Below are positions 16,446-24,604 of a stretch of 64,000 nt of DNA, piece by piece. A program made the position numbers and the translations under genes. Positions within the stretch are counted from its first letter, which is position 1. Every line of letters starts with the position of its first letter. Below the pieces are notes generated by a model that was not told the DNA's origin, did no database searches, and worked only from the letters and a program-made list of their open reading frames with translations. This stretch comes from Paenarthrobacter sp. GOM3 (GTDB taxonomy: Bacteria; Actinomycetota; Actinomycetes; Actinomycetales; Micrococcaceae). The DNA lies in NCBI RefSeq assembly GCF_018215265.2, contig NZ_CP136562.1:2728001-2792000 (forward strand), read 5' to 3'.

Positions 16446-16451
16446 TAGGCT
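16446..16451 (+). promoter_or_regulatory. -10 element for the phosphoribosyltransferase gene
   Basis: TAGGCT, about 35 bases before ATG 16486. It predicts a transcript starting near 16458, and thus rules out the upstream in-frame ATG 16438. Confidence 0.4.
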
Positions 16452-16485
16452 TGGCATTGCAACGAATTTCGTGGAAGTGGAGCAG

Positions 16486-17154
16486 ATGGGCATGCGTTTC
16501 AAAGACCGCGCGGAAGCCGGTCGCCGCCTGGCTGAAGGGCTCCCCCAGCTCAGGGAACGCCCGGACACCATAGTGCTGGGCCTCGCCCGTGGCGGGATTC
16601 CCGTGGCCGCTGCCGCGGCCTCCGAACTTTACCTGCCCTTCGGAGCCGTGCTGGTCCGTAAGCTCGGCATTCCGGGCCGGGACGAGACCGCTTTCGGAGC
16701 CTTGGCATGGTCCAACGGGGACGTCCTGCGAATCGTCAACAAGCCGCTCAAGGAACTCATTCTCTCCCGCGGCATTTCCCAGTCCGCGCTTGACGCCGTG
16801 GAAGCCCACGAGCGCTCCGAGCTCCTTCGCCGGGCAAAGCAGTACCCGGGAACAAGCCATGACCTCCGGGACAAGACCGTGGTCCTGGCGGACGACGGAC
16901 TCGCCACGGGAGCCACCATGCGCGCTGCCGTCGAAGCCGTCCGCGCCGGCGGGGCCCGCACCGTGGTAGCGGCCGTTCCGGTGGCATCGCTCGAGGCATC
17001 AACGTCCCTGGGCCGGGTATGCGACTTCGTGTTCGCCCTGCACACACCCGGTAAGTTCCATGCAGTCGGCGCCTTCTACGAACGGTTTGAGCAGTTGTCC
17101 GACGCCGACGTCGTCAGCCAACTGGAAGGTGCCGGTTCCAACGGTCCCCGGTAA
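16486..17154 (+). CDS. Phosphoribosyltransferase-family protein
   Basis: 222 residues. VVLADDGLATGATM (about 136-149) is the PRPP-binding loop of type I phosphoribosyltransferases, and VLGLARGGIPVAAAAA plus LVRKLGIPG (about 35-70) form the conserved front part. Proteins of this actinobacterial group are of unknown substrate; a large hood domain of a known purine or pyrimidine salvage enzyme is not evident. ATG 16486 has GGAG just upstream; ATG 16492 is equally possible. A hairpin terminator follows. Confidence 0.8.
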   Translation: MGMRFKDRAEAGRRLAEGLPQLRERPDTIVLGLARGGIPVAAAAASELYLPFGAVLVRKLGIPGRDETAFGALAWSNGDVLRIVNKPLKELILSRGISQSALDAVEAHERSELLRRAKQYPGTSHDLRDKTVVLADDGLATGATMRAAVEAVRAGGARTVVAAVPVASLEASTSLGRVCDFVFALHTPGKFHAVGAFYERFEQLSDADVVSQLEGAGSNGPR

Positions 17155-17189
17155 CCGCCGTCGTGATGCTCCAAACCCTGACGCAACAA

Positions 17190-17220
17190 AAGGGTGCGGC
17201 GCCTAAGGACCGCACCCCTT
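17190..17220. terminator. Bidirectional hairpin terminator
   Basis: aagggtgcgg (17190-17199) pairs with ccgcacccctt (17210-17220) with one bulge. It lies between two convergent genes. Confidence 0.65.
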
Positions 17221-17242
17221 GGATGCTCATATAGCGGACAGC

Positions 17243-18577
17243 CTAGTGGTGCACGCTGTAGCCCAGCGGCCGCCCCTTGGTCTCTTTGGCGAGGATGACG
17301 CCTACCGAGGAGATAATGCAGAGGCCCATGATGTACAGCCCTACTGAACCCGACCATTTGGTGGAATCCAGGAGTGCCTGGGCAATCAGCGGAGCGAAAG
17401 CACCGCCCAGGATGGCGCCCAGGGCGTAGCCGATGGAGATGCCGGAGTAACGGACCTGTGCCGGGAACATCTCGGCGTACATGGCAGACATCGGGCCATA
17501 GGAGAGTCCCAGCCCGATGGTCAGGACAAACAGGGCCGTTCCGTACAGCACGATGTCCTTGGAATCGATGAGCACGAACATCGGGATCATCCAGGCGAAG
17601 ACAAGCCCGTAGCCGATCAGGAAGGTCTTCACTCGTCCAATCCTGTCCGAAAGCCAACCGCCCACCATGGTGAAGATGAGCCAGCCGAAGGAAGCGACGG
17701 TTGTAGCCAGGAGAACCTGGGGCGCCGGCATCTTCAGGGTCTTGGTGGCGTAGGAGATGAAGAACGCAATCAGCAGGTAGCCGGCGGCGTTGTTGGCGAT
17801 GAAGATCAGGGCGGCGAGGACAACTTCCTTCTTATTCCTGCGGAAGAGTTCACCCAGGGGCGCCTTGCTTTCCGCCTTGCGCTGGGCGAGCTCCTTGAAC
17901 ACGGGGCTCTCGCCAACGGCACGGCGGATCAGGTACCCCACCACGATCAGGACCACGGACAACAGGAACGGAACACGCCAACCCCAGGCAGCAAAATCCT
18001 CCTTGGACATCCCCGACTGCAGGAAGAACAGCAGCCCGGTAGCAAGGATCATGCCGATGGGCACGCCGATCTGGGGGTAGGCGCCAAAGAGGCCGCGCTT
18101 CTGGATAGGCGCATGTTCCACGGCCATCAGGGCCGCTCCGCCCCACTCGCCGCCTGCCGAGAAACCCTGGAGAACGCGCAGGAAGATCAGCAGTACCGGG
18201 GCCCAGAGTCCGATGGTGTCGTACGTCGGAAGGACACCGATCAAGGCGGTGGCTGCACCCATCATGACCAGCGTCATGACGAGCACGGCTTTGCGCCCCA
18301 TCCTGTCGCCCAAGTGCCCGGCCACGAAAGCTCCCAGCGGACGGAACAGGAAGCTGATGCCGATCGTGGCGAAGGACAGGAGCTGGGCTACACCCGGGTT
18401 GGACTTTTCCAGGGGCGAAAGGAACAACGGAGCCAACAACGTAGCCGTGAGCTGGGCGAAGATGAAGAAGTCGTACCACTCGATGGTGGTGCCCACCAGT
18501 GTCCCGGCAAGGACGCGGCGCTCTTCGCGTTTACTGCTGGGGCCTGACGTTGAGTCGACAGTGGAAGTTGCGGTCAT
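17243..18577 (-). CDS. MFS transporter, metabolite:H+ symporter (MHS) family
   Basis: 444 residues, 12 membrane helices. GTTIEWYDFFIFAQLTATLL at the N-terminus and RPLGAFVAGHLGDRMGRKAVLV (about 77-98) are signatures of the MHS group (ShiA, ProP, KgtP, CitA), which import organic acids, osmolytes or aromatic acids with protons. The substrate is not readable. It is divergent from an IclR regulator, which probably controls it. GGAG lies six bases before ATG 18577. Confidence 0.88.
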   Translation of the reverse strand: MTATSTVDSTSGPSSKREERRVLAGTLVGTTIEWYDFFIFAQLTATLLAPLFLSPLEKSNPGVAQLLSFATIGISFLFRPLGAFVAGHLGDRMGRKAVLVMTLVMMGAATALIGVLPTYDTIGLWAPVLLIFLRVLQGFSAGGEWGGAALMAVEHAPIQKRGLFGAYPQIGVPIGMILATGLLFFLQSGMSKEDFAAWGWRVPFLLSVVLIVVGYLIRRAVGESPVFKELAQRKAESKAPLGELFRRNKKEVVLAALIFIANNAAGYLLIAFFISYATKTLKMPAPQVLLATTVASFGWLIFTMVGGWLSDRIGRVKTFLIGYGLVFAWMIPMFVLIDSKDIVLYGTALFVLTIGLGLSYGPMSAMYAEMFPAQVRYSGISIGYALGAILGGAFAPLIAQALLDSTKWSGSVGLYIMGLCIISSVGVILAKETKGRPLGYSVHH

Positions 18578-18718
18578 TGGAACTCCATGGGGGGTGAGAG
18601 TGCTGGTCAGCGCGTGACGTATATAAACCGACAGAACGGTCAGTTAGGAAAGAATACTACACGCTGTGACCCAAAGCACAGGCCCACGCCAAGGCCGGGC
18701 CAACATAGGATGGTTCGC
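18578..18718. promoter_or_regulatory. Divergent promoter region, MHS transporter / IclR gene
   Basis: 141 bases. It contains an AT-rich stretch (gtatataaa, about 18620) next to accgacagaacggt (18627-18640), whose accg/cggt ends form a weak palindrome that could be part of an IclR or TetR operator. Confidence 0.35.
18706..18711 (+). promoter_or_regulatory. -10 element, leaderless type, for the IclR gene
   Basis: TAGGAT, seven bases, then ATG 18719. It favours this start over ATG 18710. Confidence 0.5.
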
Positions 18719-19456
18719 ATGAATCCCCGCAGCGACACCCAGGGCACCACCGACGCATCCACCCAGGCGCCGCCGTCGCAAACCCTCTCCCGGGGCATCC
18801 GCGCGCTGGAAATTCTCGCAGCAGCCGAACGTCCCCTCAGCATCGCTGAGCTGACCGAGGCACTCGGAGTGCACCGCTCGGTGGCCTACCGCATCCTGAG
18901 GACCCTCGAGGACCATTCGCTCCTGGTCCGCGACGACTCCGGACGGGTCCAGCCCGGGCCGGGATTGGCCGTGTTGGCCCGGGGCGTGTCACGGAACCTG
19001 CAAACGGCATCCCTCCCCGAACTGACCCAGCTGGCAAACGAACTGCACATGACCGCCTTCGTCGCGGTCTGGGACCACCAGGAATGCGTCACACTGGTCA
19101 CGGTCGAGCCGCGCCACTCCGGCGCGACACTCGCCCAGCACCCCGGGAGCCGGCACCCCGTCGGCACGGGCGCCCCGGGGATCGCCATCCAGTCCAGCAT
19201 GACCGAGGAACGCTGGCAGCAGCTGGGCGCCGGCATCCCTTACCGGGAAGAGGCCCGGGAGGCCCGACGCCTCGGCTACGCCACCAGCCACGACGAAGTC
19301 ATCGCCGGACTGTCCTCCATCGCCGCTCCCATCCGGGTTCCAGGCGGACGGCCGGCCGCGATCGCCGTCGTCTACATCCGCCTGGACCAGGATCCGGACG
19401 CCGTGGGCCAGGCCTTGGCCGCCAGCGCCGCGCGCATCGAAAGCCAACTCGCCTGA
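18719..19456 (+). CDS. IclR family transcriptional regulator
   Basis: 245 residues. The winged helix (SRGIRALEILAAAERPLSIAELTEALGVHRSVAYRILRTLEDHSLL, read in pieces, about 24-68) is followed by the IclR effector domain (about 85-240) with LANELHMTAFVAVWDHQECVTLV, GSRHPVGTGAPGIAI and AIAVVYI. IclR regulators bind organic or aromatic acids and usually control adjacent catabolic and transport genes. Neighbours are the divergent MHS transporter and, 122 bases downstream, a MoaF-like gene, which together look like an unassigned uptake and catabolism module. Confidence 0.88.
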   Translation: MNPRSDTQGTTDASTQAPPSQTLSRGIRALEILAAAERPLSIAELTEALGVHRSVAYRILRTLEDHSLLVRDDSGRVQPGPGLAVLARGVSRNLQTASLPELTQLANELHMTAFVAVWDHQECVTLVTVEPRHSGATLAQHPGSRHPVGTGAPGIAIQSSMTEERWQQLGAGIPYREEAREARRLGYATSHDEVIAGLSSIAAPIRVPGGRPAAIAVVYIRLDQDPDAVGQALAASAARIESQLA

Positions 19457-19522
19457 AGCTTTCCTTCCAGGCCAAGCAACGTGCCCCACAGCACAAGACG
19501 ACAGCCACGGCCTGACCGAATA

Positions 19523-19575
19523 CTCGGAGAAGGACCGGACACACTGTCCCGTCCTTCTCCCGAGACTGAGAAGGA
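19523..19575 (+). promoter_or_regulatory. Candidate RNA switch in the leader of the MoaF-like gene
   Basis: Two copies of gagaagga (19527-19534 and 19568-19575) flank the complementary tccttctc (19552-19559). The second copy is the Shine-Dalgarno of the gene at 19579. The middle segment can pair with the first copy (extended stem, arms 19523-19535 and 19551-19564, leaving the SD free) or with the SD itself (8-bp stem, 8-base loop). These structures exclude each other, as in a translational riboswitch or attenuator. Confidence 0.5.
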
Positions 19576-19578
19576 ACC

Positions 19579-20379
19579 ATGAGCCTGAATCTTCTTGACA
19601 CCTCCAACTGGCTGCCGTTGGACGGCCTGGCACCTGGCTTCGACGCCAACAAAGCCCCCACCGTGCAGGACCTGGCCGGGCAACGGTTCTCCGTCCAGAG
19701 CGACGGCGGATCCATGACGTTCAGCTTCGACGACGAAGCCGTGCAATGGTCCGCGGCGGGCCACGCCGGAACATCCGCTTATGAGGCCTTTGCCGTGGCC
19801 GAAGATCTGTACTACGCCCAATGGCAGAGCGCCCTGGAGCCGGAACTCGCCGTTTCCCTGGTCCTGGACCTTAGCCACGGCCGGGCACTTTACATCGGCA
19901 CCTTTCTTGGCAGGGCAACTCCTTCCAGCGTTGCCGTCAGTCACGATTTCCGTCCTGGCACCCTCGACGGATACCAGGCCACAGGCCCTGGCATCGCTGA
20001 AAGCACCGGACTCATCGGCCGGCGCGTTGAATGGGTCTACAGCGGATCGCATGCGTACGAGCACATCTACCTCAGCCCCACGTGGTACACATGGCAATGC
20101 CTGGCAGGCCCGGAGCGCGGATTGGCAGACACCGATTCCAACACGGTCTTCGAGGTCCGCCCCGGGATTTTCGTGTTCACTTGGCGGGAGAAAGTCATTC
20201 CCTGCGGCTCAGTCACCGTCGCCGACCACCGGGACCCCCACTCCATCCGCTCCCACGGCAGCCTCTTCGGCTGGGATGAGGCAGGCACCGCCCCCGTGCA
20301 CTTCACCTTCGGTGCCCACGGCCGCCTGATCAGCATGACCCGGCACAGCCCCGAACTGGACCCGGCCCAAGGGCTCTAA
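19579..20379 (+). CDS. MoaF-like (lipocalin-fold) protein
   Basis: 266 residues, soluble. The N-terminal half (about 30-125) and C-terminal half (about 135-250) look like the two MoaF domains. The C-terminal part shows the MoaF pattern: RVEWVYSGSHAYEHIYLSPTWYTWQCLAGPE, GLADTDSNTVFEVRPGIFVFTWREKVIPCG. The name comes from enterobacterial monoamine regulon proteins; no biochemical role is firmly established, and it is not a molybdenum-cofactor enzyme. Upstream lies a switch-like leader; downstream an 18-bp hairpin terminator. Possibly a metabolite-binding protein of the IclR-linked module. Confidence 0.72.
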   Translation: MSLNLLDTSNWLPLDGLAPGFDANKAPTVQDLAGQRFSVQSDGGSMTFSFDDEAVQWSAAGHAGTSAYEAFAVAEDLYYAQWQSALEPELAVSLVLDLSHGRALYIGTFLGRATPSSVAVSHDFRPGTLDGYQATGPGIAESTGLIGRRVEWVYSGSHAYEHIYLSPTWYTWQCLAGPERGLADTDSNTVFEVRPGIFVFTWREKVIPCGSVTVADHRDPHSIRSHGSLFGWDEAGTAPVHFTFGAHGRLISMTRHSPELDPAQGL

Positions 20380-20401
20380 CCCCAGGAGGCAGGCCCGGCA
20401 C

Positions 20402-20444
20402 AAGGAAGCCCCGGCGCGATTCGGATTCGCGCCGGGGCTTCCTT
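20402..20444. terminator. Strong bidirectional hairpin terminator
   Basis: 18-bp perfect stem (20402-20419 with 20427-20444), 7-base loop, flanking A and T residues on each side. It separates the convergent MoaF-like and APC transporter genes. Confidence 0.85.
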
Positions 20445-20455
20445 GATGGAACGGG

Positions 20456-21931
20456 TCAGTCTTCCGCGCCGTGGCCAATCCGGGCGTAGAGCGCCGGCTG
20501 CGAGCGCCGGAGGCGAAGGCCCCAGATGATGCCCACAACTCCGGGCAGCAGGACCAGCACGGGCAGGACAAACGTGGCTGGTGTCGACTCGGTTTGCCCC
20601 AGCAGGACGTTGAAGTTGGTGGTGATGAGCACGAACACGACAGCCAGGAGGACGAACCCCAGGCCCGGGGCGATAACCCTGACCCAAAGGCTTGCCCCGT
20701 GCTGCTGCCGGCGGAAGAAGCCGATCACGGCAACCGATACCACTGTCATGAGCAGCACCAGGCCCATGGCGCCGCTGTTGGTCAGCCAGGTGAACATGGT
20801 CAGCACCGGGTACAGTTCGCCCAGTTCCGAACCCGATCCCGCGATGGCAAAGGCAACGGTCACGACGACGGCAATCACCGTCTGCGCCAGGGAACCGGCG
20901 AACGGCGCCCCACTCTGTGTCCGCACCTTCGCCAGCGCGGCCGGCAGGACCCGTTCGCGACCGAGGGAGAAGAAGTAGCGCGCCACTGCATTGTGGAAAC
21001 TGACGAGCGCGGCAAAAAGACTCGTGACAAACAGGACCTGGGCAATATCGCTAAGCAACACGCCCCCATTGGTGCCAAGGAAGGCAAAGATCATGTCCGG
21101 ACCGGAGGTGGCTGCGGTCTCGATGACGGCTGACGGCCCCGTTCCTACGGTCATTGCCCAGGCCGATACCGCGTAGAAGACGGCGATGATGCCTACTGCG
21201 GCGAAGGTGGCACGGGCAACGGTCCGTTTGGGGTCCTTGGATTCTTCGCCGTAGATGGCAGCCGATTCAAAACCCATGAAGGCGGCGATGCCGAAGGACA
21301 GTACCGCGCCGATGCCCGGAACGAACAGGCTCTCGGGGCTGAAGGTCGCTGCGCTGATGCCCTCAGGAGCCACGGCGATGCTGATGACGTCGTACACGAT
21401 GACCACCAGGAATTCGAGGGCCACCAGGACACCAAGGACCTTGGCCGACAAATCCACCCTGTTCACGCCCAGCCACCCCACGATCGCGATGCACACCAGC
21501 ACGGGCACCCACCAGGGAACGCTGACGCCCAGCCGTGCGGAAAGAAGCGACGAGACGGTGAAGCCGAACAGCCCGTAGATCCCTACCTGCATCAGGTTGT
21601 ACGCCATCAGGGCAACCAGGGATGCGCCCACTCCGGCTGGCCTGGAAATGCCCTGCGCTATATACGCATAGAACGCCCCGGCGTTTGTGACGTAGCGGCT
21701 CATGGCGGCGTAGCCCACAGCGAACAGCGCCAGTATTCCACCCAGGAGCAGGAAGGACAGCGGCACGCCCGTCACCCCGGTGACCGCGAACGTGGTGGTC
21801 ACCCCGCCTGCCAGGACGGTCAGCGGCGCAGAGGCCGCGATGATCATGAAGGTCACTGCCGGTACGCCCAGCCGCCTCTTGGTGACGGCGGCCGCGGCGG
21901 TCCTGCCCTTAACGGGGTTGTCCACGCTCAT
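20456..21931 (-). CDS. APC superfamily amino-acid/amine transporter
   Basis: 491 residues, 12 predicted helices. VTFMIIAASAPLTVLAGGVTTTFAVTG opens the first helix, SRYVTNAGAFYAYIAQGISRPAGVG the third, and AAFMGFESAAIYGEESKDPKRTVARATF the region around helix 6. These match APC transporters of the amino acid/polyamine/organocation type. Substrate not determinable; a divergent AraC regulator suggests inducible uptake. ATG 21931 (MSVDNPVKG) gives the family-length protein; the long in-frame extension upstream is not coding-like and overlaps the AraC gene. Confidence 0.85.
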   Translation of the reverse strand: MSVDNPVKGRTAAAAVTKRRLGVPAVTFMIIAASAPLTVLAGGVTTTFAVTGVTGVPLSFLLLGGILALFAVGYAAMSRYVTNAGAFYAYIAQGISRPAGVGASLVALMAYNLMQVGIYGLFGFTVSSLLSARLGVSVPWWVPVLVCIAIVGWLGVNRVDLSAKVLGVLVALEFLVVIVYDVISIAVAPEGISAATFSPESLFVPGIGAVLSFGIAAFMGFESAAIYGEESKDPKRTVARATFAAVGIIAVFYAVSAWAMTVGTGPSAVIETAATSGPDMIFAFLGTNGGVLLSDIAQVLFVTSLFAALVSFHNAVARYFFSLGRERVLPAALAKVRTQSGAPFAGSLAQTVIAVVVTVAFAIAGSGSELGELYPVLTMFTWLTNSGAMGLVLLMTVVSVAVIGFFRRQQHGASLWVRVIAPGLGFVLLAVVFVLITTNFNVLLGQTESTPATFVLPVLVLLPGVVGIIWGLRLRRSQPALYARIGHGAED

Positions 21932-22012
21932 AGTGTGCTCCTGCCTCGGTGCCGCGGGAGAGTGCGCGGCGCGATGTCTGTCATTCCGCAATCTTCCACC
22001 GCCGCAAGGCTG

Positions 22013-22028
22013 CGTGACTTGTCTCACA
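22013..22028. promoter_or_regulatory. CRP/GlxR-like palindrome
   Basis: cgtgacttgtctcaca fits TGTGA-N6-TCACA with one mismatch. It lies between the divergent APC transporter and AraC genes, about 70 bases before the AraC -10. Confidence 0.4.
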
Positions 22029-22080
22029 CGGCAAGGTGTTTGTCGCTGCACGCAAGCACGTTGGCGCGTGTTCCCCGGTG

Positions 22081-22086
22081 TAGAAT
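22081..22086 (+). promoter_or_regulatory. -10 element for the AraC-family gene
   Basis: TAGAAT 80 bases before ATG 22166; it would give a leader of about 70 bases with an AGGGAG ribosome-binding site. Confidence 0.35.
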
Positions 22087-22165
22087 CGTGGGCAAGCTCA
22101 CGTCCGCAGTGCCGGCCCTTCCGGCCCCTAGGCAGCGGCATTGTGGGCCTTTGAAAGGGAGTTTG

Positions 22166-23140
22166 ATGACCGTCGCGGCCGAAACCGGCCCCGCAACCGT
22201 GGAAACCATTGTGGCGGAGTCGTTCCAGGAGTGGAGCAGGGCAATCTCCGCATCCTTCGTGCCATTGCTGGCCCAAGGCCCCCGCGATGCAGCCTTCCAC
22301 GGAACCATGCGGGCACGCGTCCTCGGTCAGATCTCCGTGGTGGAAGTCACCGCCGGACCCCATACGGCCCTGCGCACGCCGGAACTGATTGCCAAGTCCC
22401 CCGGCCGTTTCTTCAAGCTCAGCATCCAGCTCAGCGGGTCCGGCCGCCTGGTGCAGGACGAACGCGAGGCCGTGTTACGCCCTGGCGACCTCTCCATTTA
22501 CGACACCTCCCGCCCGTACCGGTTAACGTTCGACGACGACTTCCGCACTTTGGTGATCATGTTCCCGCACGTTCTGCTGGACCTGCCGGCAGAGGCCATG
22601 GGCCATGTGACAGCTTTGCGGATCCCCGGTGACGAGGGGCTCGGCGAACTCATCAGCCCCTTCCTGGTGAAACTGGCCGACAACCTTGAGGCATTGTCTG
22701 GTACCAATGGCCTGCGGTTGGTCCACAATGCCCTGGACCTGGTGACAACGCTCTTCAACGGCGAACTAGACCAATTGATCGAGACGGGCCGGGATCCCCA
22801 CCTCCTGCTGCTGGGCCGCATCCACGACTACATCGAAGCCAACCTCGGTGATCCCGGGCTCTCCCCCGGAACCATCGCCGCCGCCCACTACATCTCCACC
22901 CGCCACCTGCATGATCTCTTCCAGGAGATCGGCACCACAGTAGCTTCGTCGATCCGGCAACGGCGACTGGAGCGATGCCGCCGCGACCTGATGGATCCGG
23001 TGCTGGCAGAACGCCCCGTCACAGCCATCGCAGCGCGGTGGGGGTTCACCGACGCCGCCCATTTCAGCCGCATCTTCAGGGCTGCTTTCGGCAACTCCCC
23101 CACTGGCTACCGCAATGCAGGAGCCCTGGACCAGCCCTGA
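22166..23140 (+). CDS. AraC family transcriptional regulator
   Basis: 324 residues. The N-terminal half is an AraC-binding-like (cupin) domain (LSIQLSGSGRLVQDEREAVLRPGDLSIYDTSRPY, about 85-118). The C-terminal ~100 residues carry both helix-turn-helix units: TIAAAHYISTRHLHDLFQEIG and VTAIAARWGFTDAAHFSRIFRAAFGNSPTGYR (in pieces), the canonical AraC signature. This cupin-HTH layout is shared with NphR/FeaR-like activators of aromatic-amine and nitrile pathways. It probably controls the divergent transporter. AAAGGGAG precedes ATG 22166. Confidence 0.88.
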   Translation: MTVAAETGPATVETIVAESFQEWSRAISASFVPLLAQGPRDAAFHGTMRARVLGQISVVEVTAGPHTALRTPELIAKSPGRFFKLSIQLSGSGRLVQDEREAVLRPGDLSIYDTSRPYRLTFDDDFRTLVIMFPHVLLDLPAEAMGHVTALRIPGDEGLGELISPFLVKLADNLEALSGTNGLRLVHNALDLVTTLFNGELDQLIETGRDPHLLLLGRIHDYIEANLGDPGLSPGTIAAAHYISTRHLHDLFQEIGTTVASSIRQRRLERCRRDLMDPVLAERPVTAIAARWGFTDAAHFSRIFRAAFGNSPTGYRNAGALDQP

Positions 23141-23156
23141 GGCGGTCAGCCCTGAC

Positions 23157-24518
23157 TTACGCCTGAGGCCGGCTCTTCATCACAATTAACGTGACGACGC
23201 CCAGCAGGAAGAGGCCGGCTGCCGCCCCCATGGAAACCACGAACGCCGCGCCGGAGCCTTGGGTTTGGGCCAATTGCCCGGCCAGGTAGGAGCCCAGTGC
23301 GGTGCCCGCCACGATTCCGCTGGCGAGCGCCGTCATCACCGTCGCCATCCGGCCGGCAGGTGCCACCACGCCGCCGATGCTGAACACGGTGACCATCACC
23401 GGTCCCACAGGAATACCAAGGACCAACAGCACCACGACCATTGGCCAGATTCCCGCCGGGAGCAGCAACAGCAACGACAACACCGACATCGCCAGGGCAG
23501 CGGCTACCCAGCGCGCGGCCAGGCTGAACCGCTGCGGCCAGAAAGCGACAGACAACGCCGCAACCGCTGAGCTCAAGCCCATGACCGCATACAGGAGACC
23601 GGCGATTTCCGCCGTTGCGTACTGCGCCGAGAACGCGCTCAAAGCGTTTTGGGTCGCGCCAAAGAAGGTGCCCATGCAGACCATGGCCAGCACCGGCACA
23701 GCCACCACGGCACCGGCCCAGCGCTTACGCCGCTGTGGAACTTCTTCTCCGCTATGCCCCTCAGGAGTCCCGACGTCGGCACTCGCCTTTCGAGGGGCGG
23801 GCACCACAGCTTGTTGGCTGGGATGGACGGCAAAAGCAGGAACGAGGGTGATGGTCATGACAGCGGCCAGGGCAAGCGGCAACCAGGGGGCCACGATGCT
23901 CGCGAGGACGCCCACCAGGGCTGGCCCGAGGACGAACGTGATTTCGTCCGCGGTGCCCTCGTAGGACAGGGCAGTATCCAGGTCGGCCCGGTTGGCGGCG
24001 ACGCTCCTGCCCCCGGTGCCTGCTGCAGGCGATAGATTGCGTGTGGTCAGCGCCATCCATCGGACCCTGGCCATGGGACCTACCTGGGGACAGCTCGCGC
24101 CGGCCAGGAACGCGGCGATGAGGACGCCGATGGCGTCACCCACCGATTCGTAGCCGGGAGTGAGGTAGGCCGCGGCGAGCAGTCCAGCAACAGCCAAGGT
24201 GTTGACGATGGCCGCCACGAGAAGCACGATGCGTTGTCCGGCGCGGTCGGCCAGGGAGCCCAGGACCGGAGCGCCCAATGCCGAGCCGATACCAACGGCT
24301 CCAGCGGCCATGCCGCCGATGGCGTACGAATGGCTGACAGCTGTCACCAGCGTCAAGGTGCCCACTGTCAGCATGGCCAGGGGTAGCCGGGCGAAGAGGC
24401 CCAGGGGCAGGAAGCCGGGGCCCGCCAGTTCGGGCAGCCGCGCGAAACGGCCTGGCAGACGTGAGGGACGCGCTGGCGCCAATGACAAGGGCTCGGAGGC
24501 CACAGAAGATTTTTCCAT
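23157..24518 (-). CDS. MFS transporter (multidrug-efflux-like)
   Basis: 453 residues, 12 membrane helices after a ~40-residue polar N-terminus. GIGSALGAPVLGSLADRAGQRIVLLVA (about 76-102) is the MFS loop 2-3 motif A. A charged 40-residue central loop (HPSQQAVVPAPRKASADVG...) lies between helices 6 and 7. Export of a drug or metabolite is likely but unproven. Its leader carries a four-codon upstream ORF with a strong Shine-Dalgarno, an arrangement known for antibiotic-inducible genes; the MFS ATG itself has no clear ribosome-binding site. Confidence 0.82.
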   Translation of the reverse strand: MEKSSVASEPLSLAPARPSRLPGRFARLPELAGPGFLPLGLFARLPLAMLTVGTLTLVTAVSHSYAIGGMAAGAVGIGSALGAPVLGSLADRAGQRIVLLVAAIVNTLAVAGLLAAAYLTPGYESVGDAIGVLIAAFLAGASCPQVGPMARVRWMALTTRNLSPAAGTGGRSVAANRADLDTALSYEGTADEITFVLGPALVGVLASIVAPWLPLALAAVMTITLVPAFAVHPSQQAVVPAPRKASADVGTPEGHSGEEVPQRRKRWAGAVVAVPVLAMVCMGTFFGATQNALSAFSAQYATAEIAGLLYAVMGLSSAVAALSVAFWPQRFSLAARWVAAALAMSVLSLLLLLPAGIWPMVVVLLVLGIPVGPVMVTVFSIGGVVAPAGRMATVMTALASGIVAGTALGSYLAGQLAQTQGSGAAFVVSMGAAAGLFLLGVVTLIVMKSRPQA

Positions 24519-24531
24519 TAATCCGGGTTCG

Positions 24532-24546
24532 CTAAAAGGTGCGCAT
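24532..24546 (-). CDS. Four-codon upstream ORF (Met-Arg-Thr-Phe)
   Basis: Minus strand: ATG CGC ACC TTT TAG, preceded three bases upstream by GGAGGAGGGA, close to a perfect anti-16S match. It ends 13 bases before the MFS ATG. The hairpin arms 24541-24548 and 24559-24566 place the Shine-Dalgarno in the loop and the uORF start in the stem. Likely a regulatory leader peptide; expression is unproven. Confidence 0.4.
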   Translation of the reverse strand: MRTF

Positions 24547-24566
24547 CGTCCCTCCTCCCGATGCGC
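24541..24566 (-). promoter_or_regulatory. Leader hairpin around the upstream ORF start
   Basis: 8-bp stem gcgcatcg/cgatgcgc enclosing a 10-base loop that reads GGAGGAGGGA on the transcribed strand. A candidate -10, TAGACT, lies upstream at 24588-24593. Confidence 0.5.
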
Positions 24567-24604
24567 GCGACCCGGTGTAACGGGTTAAGTCTATCGGATA
24601 GGGG

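Noticed and set aside
18627..18640. TetR-type operator
   Set aside because: Only 4-bp arms match, and the neighbouring regulator is IclR; too weak to list as a site of its own.
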